64,000 nucleotides of DNA from Motacilla alba alba (taxonomy: Eukaryota > Chordata > Aves > Passeriformes > Motacillidae): NCBI RefSeq assembly GCF_015832195.1, contig NC_052018.1, forward strand, positions 113,307,966 through 113,371,965, read 5' to 3'. Position 1 is the first letter of the stretch. Each line of letters begins with the position of its first letter. Of this stretch, positions 25,538-37,235 are shown piece by piece. The notes under the pieces were generated by a model. It was given only the letters and a program-made list of their open reading frames with translations, was not told the DNA's origin and did no database searches. The position numbers and the translations under genes are program-made.

Positions 25538-25575
25538 CAGCCCTTTGCCCAGGTTGCACCCTAGGCAAAGGGCTG
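25538..25575. repeat. Perfect 12-bp inverted repeat (hairpin)
   Basis: CAGCCCTTTGCC at 25538-25549 is the exact reverse complement of GGCAAAGGGCTG at 25564-25575. Inside, AGG (25551-25553) can also pair with CCT (25560-25562) after one mismatch, leaving a six-base loop. The 38-nt structure is too short for a standard microRNA precursor. It could be a cruciform, a recombination scar or a dyad regulatory site. Confidence 0.85.
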
Positions 25576-28500
25576 CAAAATATGGTGCAGTGATTTTTCC
25601 TGGCTTCCAGGCACAGACATTATATAGAAACTCTGGATCATGCCCAAACAACCTCTAGGGAACACAAGAAGTGCTGAAAGAGGCAAGAGAGCCTGGTCAC
25701 TTCTGTAACTCTGCTCACATGCACACAATACTAGACTGACCCGAACAAGTGCCACTCGTGCCATGGCTGCTCTTGAGTGACTGCCCTCACTGCTGTCACT
25801 GGTGCTCAGCACCAGCTTAGGCAAAGACACCAGTTAACAGCTCAGTGCTGAGCAAAACAAGGACTTGGAGTCTGTGTGTCCAGGACAACATCCAAGAGTT
25901 CACGGGGGACAGCCTCTGAATTCAGCATGCCTTTCAGTCTGGTGGCTGAGGCCACGAAGGACTGAGATGCCCTGCCTTGTGCAGAGCCTGCCGCCTCTGT
26001 GGGCATGGCACAGCCTGGCCAGGGCCATCCCACCTGCTAAGGAACAGCCTTGCTGCCAGCCGGGCTGAAAAGGAAGGCGCAGGAAGGACTTGGGATTTCC
26101 TGTCTCTCTCAATGCACCTAGGCCCATCCCTGCCTGACACAGCTGCTGCAGCTTGTGCTACCAAAGCTTCACAAATCCTCCTGAAAGTGCTGCAATTTAA
26201 GCATCCCCTTGCAGGCTGCAGGGGCTGCAGCATTTTGGGACCCTCGGCACAAGAGGTTGTTTGCTCCCAGCCCAGCTGTATCAGCGCTCTCTAATATTCC
26301 CACAGTGTCCAGCCACCTGGGTTACCTCAAAACCCCTTTGCTGGGGTGTGAAGTGGATGGTGCTTTCTCTGAAGTCCTTGATATAGGCCAGGTTTAATAC
26401 CTTTTGCTATCAACAGAAGCCTACCCACTGAGTTCTGCACACTCTGAATTAAGCACTGTGTACACAGATTTTCCTGTTAGGGCAATGAAGGACTCGGTTA
26501 TTCTGTCCTCATTAACACTGATGGGATCTGGGCATCCCGATTGCTTGCGTAGCTTTAGAAATGCCAGCCATAAAGCACAACTGTACTCATCTACAGCCTA
26601 TGTGTCCTCTTCTTTGCTGGGATTCAGCACGAGCTGTTTCTGGTTATAAAACACAGTTATTGGTGAAAACAGCCTGCTCCCAGAGCAATGATGAGACAGT
26701 GGAATTTATTCCATCACACAGACCTGTTGATTAAAACCATCATTCATATCACTGAAAAATGAACAGCCACAGAGACAAACTACCCTGGAGCTTGCTCTTT
26801 CATTCTCTAGTAATCATTTCACACAACATAATTATCTTGAAAAGTTGCTGATGACAAGGCTAAAATACAAAAATATTCACGAGTATCTCCACGAACAGTT
26901 TATTGATGTGCTTGCTAAATTTTCAGCACACACAGAGGTTGGGAGAGGTCTTCGCTTGTCTGCATTAACATTTGCATTTGCTGTTCATATGAAAATACAG
27001 GCTTGATGATGTTAATTGCAGCTCTTTCATCTTTCTGCTTCAAGCTGTATTCTAACTGACCTAGCTTAAATCTGCAGAGCTGAAGGGATCCAGAACCAGA
27101 GGGATGCATCCTGTCTCCTATCTTCTGTGATGTTCTGCAACACGCCCTCCAGTCTGATCCTCAAGGCAGCTAAGACACCACTGCCCAAGCTCTCCCGGCT
27201 AAAGGCAGTGCTGGGGTAGCTCTGGCAATCTGGGCAAAGGAGGATGCAGAGTCCTATGTTATTATAATTCTCCTGTGAATGGCACGGTCTCACACGGAGG
27301 GCAAAGCTTGCGTGAGGTTCCAGGGCTGTGAAGGTGCCCACGTGGGTTGTACCACAGCAGTAGGCAGCAGTTCAGGCTGAATCATGAAGCACACAGGCAG
27401 CTTCTGTGGTTACAGGGATCAGCATAATGTTGTGGCACCATGAACTGCCTGAACAGGCAGGGGAAGGTTTGCTTGGAAGGGAAGCCATTCAACAGGGAAG
27501 CTGGGCTACTCCTTTAGGGTGCAGTGCAATTAATGAAACGCCCAGATCAGTTTCCCTTGGGCACAAGGCACCAAAGGCCAAACCTGGTGTGCTGCAACTC
27601 AGAGCGATGCTGAACCTTGGCCCCAGATGGAAGGAGTCCCTTCTGTGCCTGTGCTGCACTTCCCAGACAGCACTGCCAACTCCTGCCACACTTCAGGAGG
27701 AGGAACGGAGAATACAAAGGGCTGAGGAGAGCTGCTGCATCCCCACAGCAGCGGGAGGGACACGTAGATATGGCTTCAGCAACACTTTTCCTGGGAACAG
27801 AGCCATTGAGCATCAGTGGGATCAAAGCCCCTGTGTGCTCTGCTTACACCCCCCCTGCTCTCGGATGGAGACCGGCGGCACGGGAAGGAACATAAAGAGC
27901 CCTTATTTCTGACAACAGCCCCGGAAAGCCGGGCCTTGCAGCAGGCCAGGAGCTGCACACGGGCTCGCAGGAGCAGATTTGGGCTCCTTGCAAGAAGCAG
28001 TGGAGCATATGTTTTTAGAGAGAAAGTACAAAACCAAAATGAAAATACATAAGCGTTTGTTATCTGAGGCTATGAGCTGTATCTTGCAGATTCAGGGAGG
28101 CAGCTTGGCTGAATCCCTCTGGAGGCACCAAAGCCTGACTGGGAGCAGGGCCAGAAAAATCAGCGCTTGGAAAAACACTGCTGAAAGATTACAGTTCATC
28201 CATACAGGAGCAATTAGGATTTTCCCAGTGAAATGATTAAGTCCAGGCAAGTATATTTGGAAAAGACACACGATGCCTTCCGGAGGAGAAGGAGGCTGAC
28301 CAGCTGGAGCGATGCCACTGGAGGGCCACCAGGCTGGTTGTGGGTACTGACTGGCTACACCAGGGCTCGAGAGCCCAGAGAAGAGGGAGTCTGCATCCTT
28401 GGGATAGGGAGAAAGAGGACTGGAGCCTCAACCAAACCCTTACAAACAGCATCTTCACCAGACCCCAATCTATTGCTGTCAGGCCTCTAAAACTGACACT

Positions 28501-30269
28501 TTTGGGGCTTGCCCAGAATGCTTTGGAAAGAGAGACCAGAAATGAAGGTAATTCAGGTGAAACACTGGATCATCACAGGTGAAAAGGACATCTCACACAC
28601 TTGCAACTGGTTGATGTTATTAAAAAGGTTTTTGTATGGAAGAATCCTCTGCAATAGCTTATCCAAAGCGTGTTTTACCTGCTCAGTTCCCTGCAGGGAG
28701 CTTCCTTTGCTTTTCTGTGGAGACCAACCTCTAACAGAGACCACTAAATATTTCTGATCTACACTGCTACACAGAACTACACAATGTGTTGACAGGCAAA
28801 AGCAATTTAATTGCAGTCAGGCTGCATTTTTAAATCCTCAGCCCCTGACCTTCAAGAAAAGTCTGACTATGGTGAGCACAGAAAGCACATCCATCACTGC
28901 TGGGGAAAAAGAATGGGAAGCCAAAAACCAGAGTGTGCCCATTTTGAAAATTAGCAGTTCATATTTTTGCTCTGCACTTAATAAGCTTCTGATTAAAGAA
29001 GATTTTCAGGGTTTCCCAAATATGGTTTCTTCTCTGGCTTAAGTCAATTTGGTATCTGTACACTCAAGAAAAGCCCATGTGTTTAAGTCAGAAAATCTGC
29101 ATTAATATTAATGTTGAGCAGGAAAGCAATTTGGGAGTTGGACTATTTGGCAGTTCTAAGAAACGTACTCAAAGGTATGCTTGACCCACGACATAACCCA
29201 TTTTTGTCACCACCCAGCAGTTTCAAAGGACAAGAAGAAGTGATGTCACTGGCTTTTTCCAGCATGGGAAGGATGCAGCAAACATCAGGACCCGGCTGAT
29301 TATCCCAGGGCACCTCCACCCTAATTGTCACTCTGACACAGAGCTCCCTGGTGGCTTCCATCGAGACATTTCTGACCTAATTTTCTCAGCTGCAGAAGCA
29401 GGATAATACTGACTCATATAGGATTTATGATGGGAAAAGGATTTATTTTATCTTATAAACCACAACTGAGAGATGCCAGGAGTTAAAGGCCCAGTGTGGC
29501 AGCAGCAGAGAAATGCGGGATCTCTCGCATGGGGAATGTGGTGTTGAATCAGCTGGGGCAGACCCAGGCAGAGGAAGCAGCACTGGCATTTCTAACTGGG
29601 GAACAGTCATTCTGATGCATTAATCTGTAGTTTATCTATATGTTTATTTTTTCATTCATCCAACTTAGAGACCATTGAATAATCTGTGATTTTGTTAAAT
29701 GAACAAATCGCATGATGAATTTTGTACTTTTTTTCCTTATAAATAGGAGCATTTTGTTCCACTCTGTAAACTGGTGATGGCTGACAGGGTCACATAAAAC
29801 TCTGCGACTGTTTATGGCAGGGACTCGGGTTGCCCAAACAAGACAGATGCGCCAGGTACGTAAGATCACCCGCCTGTAGCATTTCTGCTGCTCTCCAGAC
29901 CTGTGCTGTCTCTCTCTCTAGAGAGACTCATTAGTGTTCTCCTGTCGAGTGAAACCTGATAAATCTCCACTGGGGGTCTCTGTTCTTCAGAGTTTCCAGG
30001 TTCACCGCCAGCTCAATGCCCTGAGACCGACTCGAGGTTCATCAAGGAAAGGAGAGCCGAGAGCCTCCAGGAAGGGCAGGAGGGCTGTGGGTAAAACTGT
30101 GCTGGCTTCCCAAAGGGAGGTGCTGACCAGCCACCCAGGGCAGGCGCTGCACAGACGGCACTGGAAAGCCCATTGCCCCGCACTGCTTCCTGCTCTCAAC
30201 CAGGCCCCCTCTGGATGATTACCCACTCACCTGCAGGGAGTCCTTGGTAGCCATGAACACGACCCTAAG
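25576..30269. other. Non-coding stretch
   Basis: No gene recognised. The largest frame, 168 codons at 27406-27912 (plus), has no domain and no convincing splice context. A 14-bp perfect CT/GA palindrome lies at 29913-29926. No CR1 is visible. Confidence 0.4.
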
Positions 30270-30411
30270 GAATTACAGAACAGCTGAGGCTGGAAGGGAC
30301 CTCATTTCTCTAGTCTAACTCGCCTGGTAAGCGCAGTCAGCCAGAGCAGGTTGTCCAGCTCTGTATCCAGCTGGATTTTCACTGTCTCTACACATGGAGA
30401 GCTTCCAAGAC
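30270..30411 (-). mobile_element. CR1 fragment, minus orientation
   Basis: Plus-strand reading 'cagctgaggctggaagggac', then 'ctcatttctctagtctaact', then 'gagcaggttgtccagc' is the reverse complement of a CR1 3' end (ggttggaagggacctc…ctagtccaac…gcaggttgcccag). It is more diverged than the copy at 2.7 kb and carries small indels. It ends before the terminal octamer repeats are clear. Confidence 0.75.
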
Positions 30412-32369
30412 CCACAGCACTGCTATTGTAGTGAGTTCATCACAAAACTCCTGAGAACTGAACCAGCTCTGAGGAGGAGACTGAACTCAGATGTCCACCA
30501 AAGGTTCCTTTGAACCCAACCCATCTTACAAGACTGACAACCAGGACCAGAATTCTGGCAAGATGCATTGCTGGGGTTTAAAAGAGCTTTCACAGCTGTA
30601 AGGAGCCCCTGGAAACACTGGCTCCTGCGCCCATGGACTGACCTAGAGCTGGAGTTCAGAGAAAGGGAAAGCGCAGATCTACAAGCCATCAGGGGCTGCA
30701 CAGGAGGCTCTAGAGGACACCAGGGGTGGAAGCCACAGCACTGGAGGCAGACTGAGCCTCTGGCTGGAGTGAGGCTCAGCCCATGGCCTCTCCTGAGGAA
30801 CGCTTCATCCAGGGCTGGGTGCTGATGGCGGAGTGCAGCTCAGGGCTGAGGCAGGAAGAAAGGCCAGAGGTACAACTGGGTTTTCAGAACACCAGGAGCC
30901 AACAGAAGCTGCTTCTGCAAGCAATTGTGCTTCAGGAATAGCTGACCTTTCCAAGGATTTGAGATCCAGTACAGAAACATTCAAAGAATGTGCATATATA
31001 CCATTAAAACATTACTGCGAGTCCCCAGGGGCTACAAAACTCACTGCCAAAATCTGAGAGAAGACAAAAGATTCTATTTCTGGCAATGTATTAGTGAAGT
31101 TAATTAACACAGCACTTTGTTATAACTCAAGGGTCTCAAACTGACTGATAATATTTGTGAAGGTTTCAAAGATTTCTATAGACCATCACTCTTTCTTTAA
31201 CCCTAAGAAATTCTATGGAAGACGTAAAAGGATAATTTAACTGCAAAGGTCAATGCTTGCAAGCCAAGACAGGAATAACTGAGGGTTGTCTGCCCCTGTG
31301 GCACCGGTGCCCTGCAATGCCGTGCTCACCTCAGGCAGGGGTTTGCGGGCACCGAGGGCTGCGCGGCCTCACGCTCCTCGGGTGCAGCTCTGTGCACGGC
31401 CACGCTGCCCACACGGCCTGCACCTCTCACCAGCAGCTGCCTTTTGCATTTGCTCCTCTCTGCTCCCGCCCCACTCAATTAGCAGGCTGTGACTAAACCA
31501 TGGTGAACAGTCAGCAAGAAGCCGCAAGCGAAAGGAAATTCGCCTTCAGAAATGAAAAATGGGAAGAGCACCAGAGCATCAAATGAGATATATACATAAA
31601 TAGGTCAGTATTTTATTGAATCACAAAGGAACACCCTTGGTAAAAGACTAAAAAAAACAACAAAAGATTGTTGATTTCTTCTTTAGATTCATGACCAGAA
31701 TAGTAAAGGGTATCAAACATCACAGAACATTGGGATGCATCCATTAATAAGCAACAGGGAGTTTTATTTCTAGGAGTCAGGTAGGACTAAGCTGCCAGAT
31801 AATTAGTGAAAGAACTCTTTTATTGCCATCAACAACTGCTTCTGGTACCAAACTGAAAATTAAAAAAGCGTTAGCTAGTTACTGTTTTCATTTCACTTCA
31901 GGAAGTCTGCAAGAGATGCAACATTCCTTCCTCAATGTACCAAATCTCCAGACTTACTGAATGGGATCAAACCAGCACCTCAACTTTCCTAATAATAAAA
32001 ATTTTCAAGAAGGGAAGTGAAAAAAATAGCAACTTTTATTCTCCCCCACTCCTTCTTTCAACTTTTTTCACTTTTCAAGTCTAATTTTACCTCTTTTCAT
32101 GTTGCTATTGAAAAAGACAGAAAGGAAAACAAACAGAAAGGGAATAGATCAAAATTTAAACTCTATTTCTGCTCTTGGGAACAAAAGAGTGCTGTGTGGC
32201 TTTAAGTAACAGTTTTCATTCAGCGGGGAACTGAATTTCTTGGTGATCCTTCATGCAGGTATAATACTGTGGAGCCAGGATTGCAATCAGACAGAAGGGG
32301 GAGGAGAGAAGCAGTCTCACAAGCTGTTTTGGGAGAGCCCCCACGGGCTGCTGGGGGGCCTGCAGAGAG
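30412..32369. other. Non-coding stretch
   Basis: No gene recognised. 31.27-31.48 kb is a small GC-rich, CpG-containing patch. 31.55-32.2 kb is AT-rich. Confidence 0.4.
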
Positions 32370-32682
32370 CTGCTGACCCCCCAAGAGCCTCTGCAGGCTC
32401 TCGCTGCACTCACCCCCGAGCACTGCTGACCCCCAAGAGCCTCTGCAGGCTCTCGCTGCACTCACCCCCGAGCACTGCTGACCCCCAAGAGCCTCTGCAG
32501 GCTCTCGCTGCACTCACCCCCGAGCGCTGCTGACCCCCAAGAGCCTCTGCAGGCTCTCGCTGCACTCACCTCTGAGCGCTGCTGACCCCCAAGAGCCTCT
32601 GCAGGCTCTCGCTGCACTCACCCCCGAGCGCTGCTGACCCCCAAGAGCCTCTGCAGGCTCTCGCTGCACTCACCCCCGAGCG
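32370..32682 (+). repeat. 52-bp minisatellite, six copies
   Basis: Six head-to-tail copies start at 32370, 32423, 32475, 32527, 32579 and 32631. The unit begins 'ctgctgacccccaagagcct'. Copy 1 carries one extra C and copy 4 has a CTC-to-TCT change. Copies 1-2 end GAGCA and copies 3-6 end GAGCG. The near-identity implies recent expansion or homogenisation. Each unit contains AGAGCCT-CTGC-AGGCTCT, a perfect 7-bp stem with a 4-nt loop. The period is not a multiple of three, so the open frames across it are shifting and not a coding repeat. Confidence 0.95.
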
Positions 32683-34377
32683 CTGCAGTCTCTACAACTC
32701 TCCTGAGCACACTCCAAATCACAAATGAATTCGTACCTCCCCTCCTCAGCAGAATAAACCCAGAGTGTAGGGAAGCCATTGCAAAGCTGACATCAAATTT
32801 ATCAGCATTGAAATTATTCAATTCATAGACATCATTGAAATCCTTCAATTCATAAACTCAAAATGCCCACGGGAACGCAGGCAGCAAAAGGGAGGCCAAA
32901 TGACAATGGCACCAAGCTCCAGCCTGGCTCCTCAGCAAGTGCCTCCAAGCTCTGCGGAGCCCCTGTGAAGCCTCCAAGTCTCCCGGAGGTTTGACCTCAA
33001 GGATGTGGTTTCTATGAAAAATATTGCTTTGCATTGCTCCTTTAGGAGCACGAGGAACACAGAAAGTAAACAGAGCTTCAGGACCTGCTTGAAAGAGGTT
33101 GAAGGTAAGGCTGTGATTATACACAGCCCTAACAAGATGTAAAAATGCACAGCTCCCAGTGACAGGCATTTTGAACCAGCTGGTCAAATCAAGGCAGTGC
33201 TGACACCAAACCTCCAGCAAAGCTGCTGTCCCCTTTTCTGGTGGCCAGCCCCTTCGGCAAGCCCCAAGCAGAGGCCAATGTGGCTATTTCATGAGATCAC
33301 TGCTCATGTGCCTAAAGAAGTATCGAGCCCACAAGCACAGGCAGATAGGTGCCTGTTCTTCCACCACAACCATTTCCAGCCATTCTGCAAGGAGAGTGAG
33401 CCCAACAGAGAAGTGCTGCAGCAGCACTGTCACCCCAAATCCTGCTCCCTGGCACAGGTTGCCCTTTCCCTCTCACAAAGCAGCTCTTGAACTCAGCTGG
33501 CACAGAGACAGAAGATTTGGGTTCTTTCTGCCCCTTTAACACACCCATCTGTGCAGAGAGCTGTAATCAGGGGGACTCAAGCCTGCCATGAGGTCTCCAG
33601 CACACACGTCCAGTGAAAGTCCCAAACCGCTCTGCTGAAAACAGGCAGACACTCCTGTGGGGGGCCCAGGGGACCCAAGGGATCACTCAACAACCCAGCT
33701 CACATTCACACCTGTTCACTCTTGCTCAGCACGAGAAACAGCAAACCCCATGCAGAAATGGAGCATCAATCAGCCATTCTTGAGCAGGCTTGAAAAGAGC
33801 AATCTACTCAATTGAAACGGCACAGCAACCTGAGGGTTAACGCTGGTTAGGAAAGGAGGCAGTGGAAACCCTTGGAAGAGCTGGGCTGGGAGCTCTAGTG
33901 CAAAGCACAAACTGGTGGCAGCCAGAAGTGGAGACAACCGATGTGTCACTGCTGCCCCACGGGTCACCAACTGGCAAAACAGATTTATGTTTGTGAATAT
34001 GGCAATATAAAACCCAGGGCAAGCCTGAGCTCTTGACCTTCCCCAGATATTACAGCAGTGGAGACAGAAATTAAAAAAAAAAATTAAATCACTGCTTTTG
34101 AAGTGTTTTCTTGACCTGCACTAGCACCTCTCATTTTAATATTTATTTGTTGACTAAGAAGAATCACTGAAGAAAGAAATAATTCCTTGGGGGAAAAAAG
34201 TTACAAATAAAATAATTTTCTCAGTGGTTCTGGGTAGCTGGTGGTTTACCTCTTAAAACCAGATGGTTTCTGGGGAAGAGCAGAAGGGTCAGCCTAGAAG
34301 ACAGATGAGAATACTGACAGCCCCTGTCACAAGATGTCGGTGGGGTGGGGGAAGCAGCCGCTGCTGCTTCCAGAGGG
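32683..34377. other. Non-coding stretch between minisatellites
   Basis: Unique sequence with no recognised gene. The longest frame is 120 codons on the minus strand at 32858-33220, with no domain. 34.06-34.22 kb is AT-rich. Confidence 0.4.
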
Positions 34378-34533
34378 GTCACCCAGGGCTGCGGGCCCCC
34401 CAAAAGGAGGGGAGGTGTCACCCAGGGCTGCGGGCCCCCCAGAAGGAGGGGAGGTGTCACCCAGGGCTGCGGGCCCCCCAAAAGGAGGGGAGGTGTCACC
34501 CAGGGCTGCGGGCCCCCCAAAAGGAGGAGTGGG
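34378..34533 (+). repeat. 39-bp minisatellite, four copies
   Basis: Copies start at 34378, 34417, 34456 and 34495. The unit begins 'gtcacccagggctgcgggcc' and continues CCCC-AAAAGGAGGGGAGGT. Copy 2 has one A-to-G change, and copy 4 diverges in the last few bases. Because 39 is divisible by three, every frame carries a 13-residue repeat on both strands. These are by-products of the array. The C6/G6 runs give the minus strand quadruplex potential. Confidence 0.95.
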
Positions 34534-36752
34534 GTGGAGCTTTGCCAGCCCCCGCTGCTGCAGCCCCGCTGGCGGCCTAGGGGTGGCGCCACTGCATTCA
34601 CGATAAATGGCATTTACTAGGAAAAGGTAGGTTTGGTAAAATATCCCTTTCTTTCTAAGACAAAAGCCTAAAGACTCGAACGAATTTTTTTTTCCCCTAG
34701 AAAAATGACCCTAGATCTGAGGTGAAACATCGATCTTCCATGCACCCGACACTACCCCAACTGCATCACCGTGGAAGCACAGTGAGGAAATAAAGCTCCC
34801 AAGTGGCCTCACTGACAGGCAAAAGCCAAAACAGCCGGGGCCAGCGAGCCAAGACTGGGGCCAGTGCCTCCACTCCCCTTCTCCTGCCTTTTGGGCTGAC
34901 CTTTAGTCCCCAGTGTTTAGAGGAGCGTGGAGCTCTTCACGCTCTGTCAGCACACTGAACAAGCAGGGGGTGCAAACACTGTTTGCAGAGGCAGTGCCTT
35001 GAGTTTTTCCTTTCTGGCAGCAAAAAGGACCACGGACCTTTTCTGGCCAGGACTGCAAGGATACAGGAGGCTCAGGCTGCCCACAAGGCCTGGCAGGTAT
35101 GGCCTGCTCAGCCTGCTGACAGCAGCTTGCCCTGCTCACGCCTCAAGCTGGCGAGACACAGCAGTCCAGCCAGGGCCACCCACAGCCACTCGGTTTGCCA
35201 AGTGCGGCAGCAGGGCCAGGGCTGTGCTGGCTCACCAGCGGGGAGGGACTCGTGTGCCCTCCGGCCCAGTCCGCACTGAGCACAGGTATTTGCACTCGTG
35301 GCTCCTGGGCCAGGAATAGGGATGATACCTCTTTCTGCTAAATAACCAGCGCAGGTAGTCCTTTTCCCCCACAGATTCTTTGCAGGTCATGTCCTGCCCC
35401 AGAACGTGGCTGAAAGATTTGTAAAAGCTCTTGGTGAGTAAAATAAGGCCCCCAAATACACAGCCCTGCTGCCTCTCGCTGCTGGTGAGGCACTGGAAAG
35501 CAAATTGGATGCTACATCCCCACTCCGAAGAGTGATCTGCATGTTTGTACACATGCTGGGTGGGGTGCACAGAGTGGGGTGCAGCTGACAGCAACACCAC
35601 CCCAAAAGCACCTGGAGCTGGATGGCTGTGACAGCACAACACTATTGATCCACAAGATGGGATCTGCACGTCTGCACGGAGGACGAGCAAGAAGGACCAG
35701 TAAAACGTGTGTGGGTCGTGCTGACAGCCGGTCCCACGCTCCCAGAGCCTTTCCAGCTGGAACAGGCAATGAACACAACTCCCACCTGCAACACAACCAC
35801 ACCTTCTTAGGGGGGCCCTTTACATGGGCCCACACCAAAAATAAATAATTTTTAAAAATAGTATTTAAAGAGGAGGCTCTGATGCCAAGGCTTTAGTGGT
35901 GATCAGCAGCACTTCCCCCATGACCAAGAAGGGACAGAAAGGCCTTGTCTCCAGCCTCAGGGAGAAAGCACAAGAAGAGCTGGCAGCTTCCCTCCTGACT
36001 CTCCTCTGGAGGTCAGCTGAGTCTCGATGATGCAGCATTCACCTTTGCTGGGCTCTCCCCAGTTCTGCAGAGGCTGCAGCTGTAGCAGGGAGCCCTGCAG
36101 TCAGAGATAAGTATGCCCCATGCCATGGCACTGCTCTGCCTGCCTGGGGAACAGCAGAACCCTCCCTTCAATCTCTGCTGTCATCAAAAATAGCTGTTTC
36201 TCCAGCACCCAGCTTGTTTCCTGTCTCTGAGGTGGGTGATCCCCTGGAGTGGCACAGTCCCTAGCCCAGCAGCACAGTGCTCCCAGGGTGGTTTGTTTCA
36301 CTGCACAGCAGGAGCTGCTTGCACAGGGCAGGGCTCCCACTCCTGTGCCCGCCTGGATCCCTGCCCGGACTCACCGAAACCACCTGCGTTACAGCAGCAG
36401 GAGAGTGGCAAATGCAAGAGCCTCAGAGTGCTGAGCAGATGCGGGGGATTATTTCAACTTCATGGTTTCCCAGGGCTATGCACACACTCCTTGAAGAAAT
36501 CCCTTAAACCTGTCTGCTTCCAAACAGCCTATATACATCACCGGCCCCAAAGACGACACATGATGAAAGGGCCTTACAAAACAAATCCGTACATTTCAGC
36601 CCGGCAGAGCATCCAAGTGCAGGGCAAAGCCAAGACAAACAGCACTGGAAGCGTACGTGGCTTGAAATCCCCATTGTTGCTCCGTTCCAGAAAGTGATTC
36701 ACCCTCCCCACGGGCCGGGCCTTGCCCCCGCGCGTTTCGCAAGGCTCCTGCC
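34534..36752. other. Non-coding stretch upstream of SDR exon
   Basis: No gene recognised. Open frames at 34927-35319, 35232-35690 and 36236-36697 overlap on opposite strands and have no domains. The last 60 bases turn GC- and CpG-rich, leading into the TATA-box promoter. Confidence 0.4.
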
Positions 36753-36759
36753 TTTATAA
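36753..36759 (+). promoter_or_regulatory. TATA box of the SDR-like exon
   Basis: TTTATAA lies in a short CpG-rich segment (preceded by 'cccccgcgcgtttcgc'), about 85 bp upstream of the ATG at 36842. Initiation 25-30 bp downstream would fall near 36783 and give a 5' leader of about 60 nt. Position, composition and spacing fit a focused promoter. No experimental start is available. Confidence 0.5.
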
Positions 36760-36841
36760 CAGCGTGGCGGGGCACGCGGTGACTCCTGGCAGATTGCTGG
36801 CTGCCTGCAGAGCGAGGAGGCAGCAGCTAATCCTCCTAACC

Positions 36842-37235
36842 ATGATTTTCCTCTTGCAGTATTTCTTCCTGCTGGCCACAGACCTAGTGCTGGCCATGAC
36901 CCTCTCCTGCCTCTTTTACGCCTTCGCGTGCGTTTCCATCGCCTTGCTGACCTGCTGCATTATCGTCTTCTCCTTCGGCACCGCGGAGAGGAGCGCCGAC
37001 GTGAAAGGGAGAGCAATTGTGATTCTTGTGTCCAACAGCTCCATTGGGAGGATGTTTGCGAGGAACCTGGACAGAGCGGGTTTCGGGGTGTCTGCCGCAC
37101 AGTGGTCTGCTCAAGAGGAGAGGACAGTGACAGAAGAGTGCTCATCCAACAAGGAGGTAGCCCAGCTCCACCTGACTGAAGATGAGTATCAGAAGACAGT
37201 GAAAACCTTCATAGAAAGCCACTTATCCCTGAAAG
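36842..37235 (+). CDS. SDR (17beta-HSD2/retinol-DH-like) first exon, partial
   Basis: The exon encodes 131 residues to a phase-1 donor (CTGAAAG|GTAACT). Residues 3-46 are almost wholly hydrophobic and fit one or two membrane anchors, as in ER-bound HSD17B2 or HSD11B2. Residues 58-85 form the first Rossmann beta-alpha-beta: IVIL strand, then SIG, then ARNLDRAGFGVSA. In this family the helix reads LAKxLDxxGFxVxA. Residues 105-131 match the following strand and helix. The donor splits a glycine codon exactly where SDR9C-type genes split the G before LWxLVNNAG. The ATG has A at -3 and a TATA box upstream. The open frame continues 40 codons upstream, and 'tttcctcttgcag' at 36845-36859 could alternatively be a splice acceptor. 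Oddities: the TGxxxGxG motif reads LVSNSSIG, and the usual Asp of the D-(V/I/L)-T element is His110. Cofactor binding, and so catalysis, is doubtful. Catalytic exons (Ser/Tyr/Lys) were not found. It may be a pseudoenzyme or a decaying gene. Family is fairly sure, orthology is not. Confidence 0.7.

Noticed and set aside
29913..29926. 14-bp CT/GA palindrome
   Set aside because: Sits in a (CT)n run where such palindromes form easily; no further context.
34221..34613. Repeat peptides on both strands over the 39-bp array
   Set aside because: Same reason: multiple frames are open at once because the period is divisible by three.
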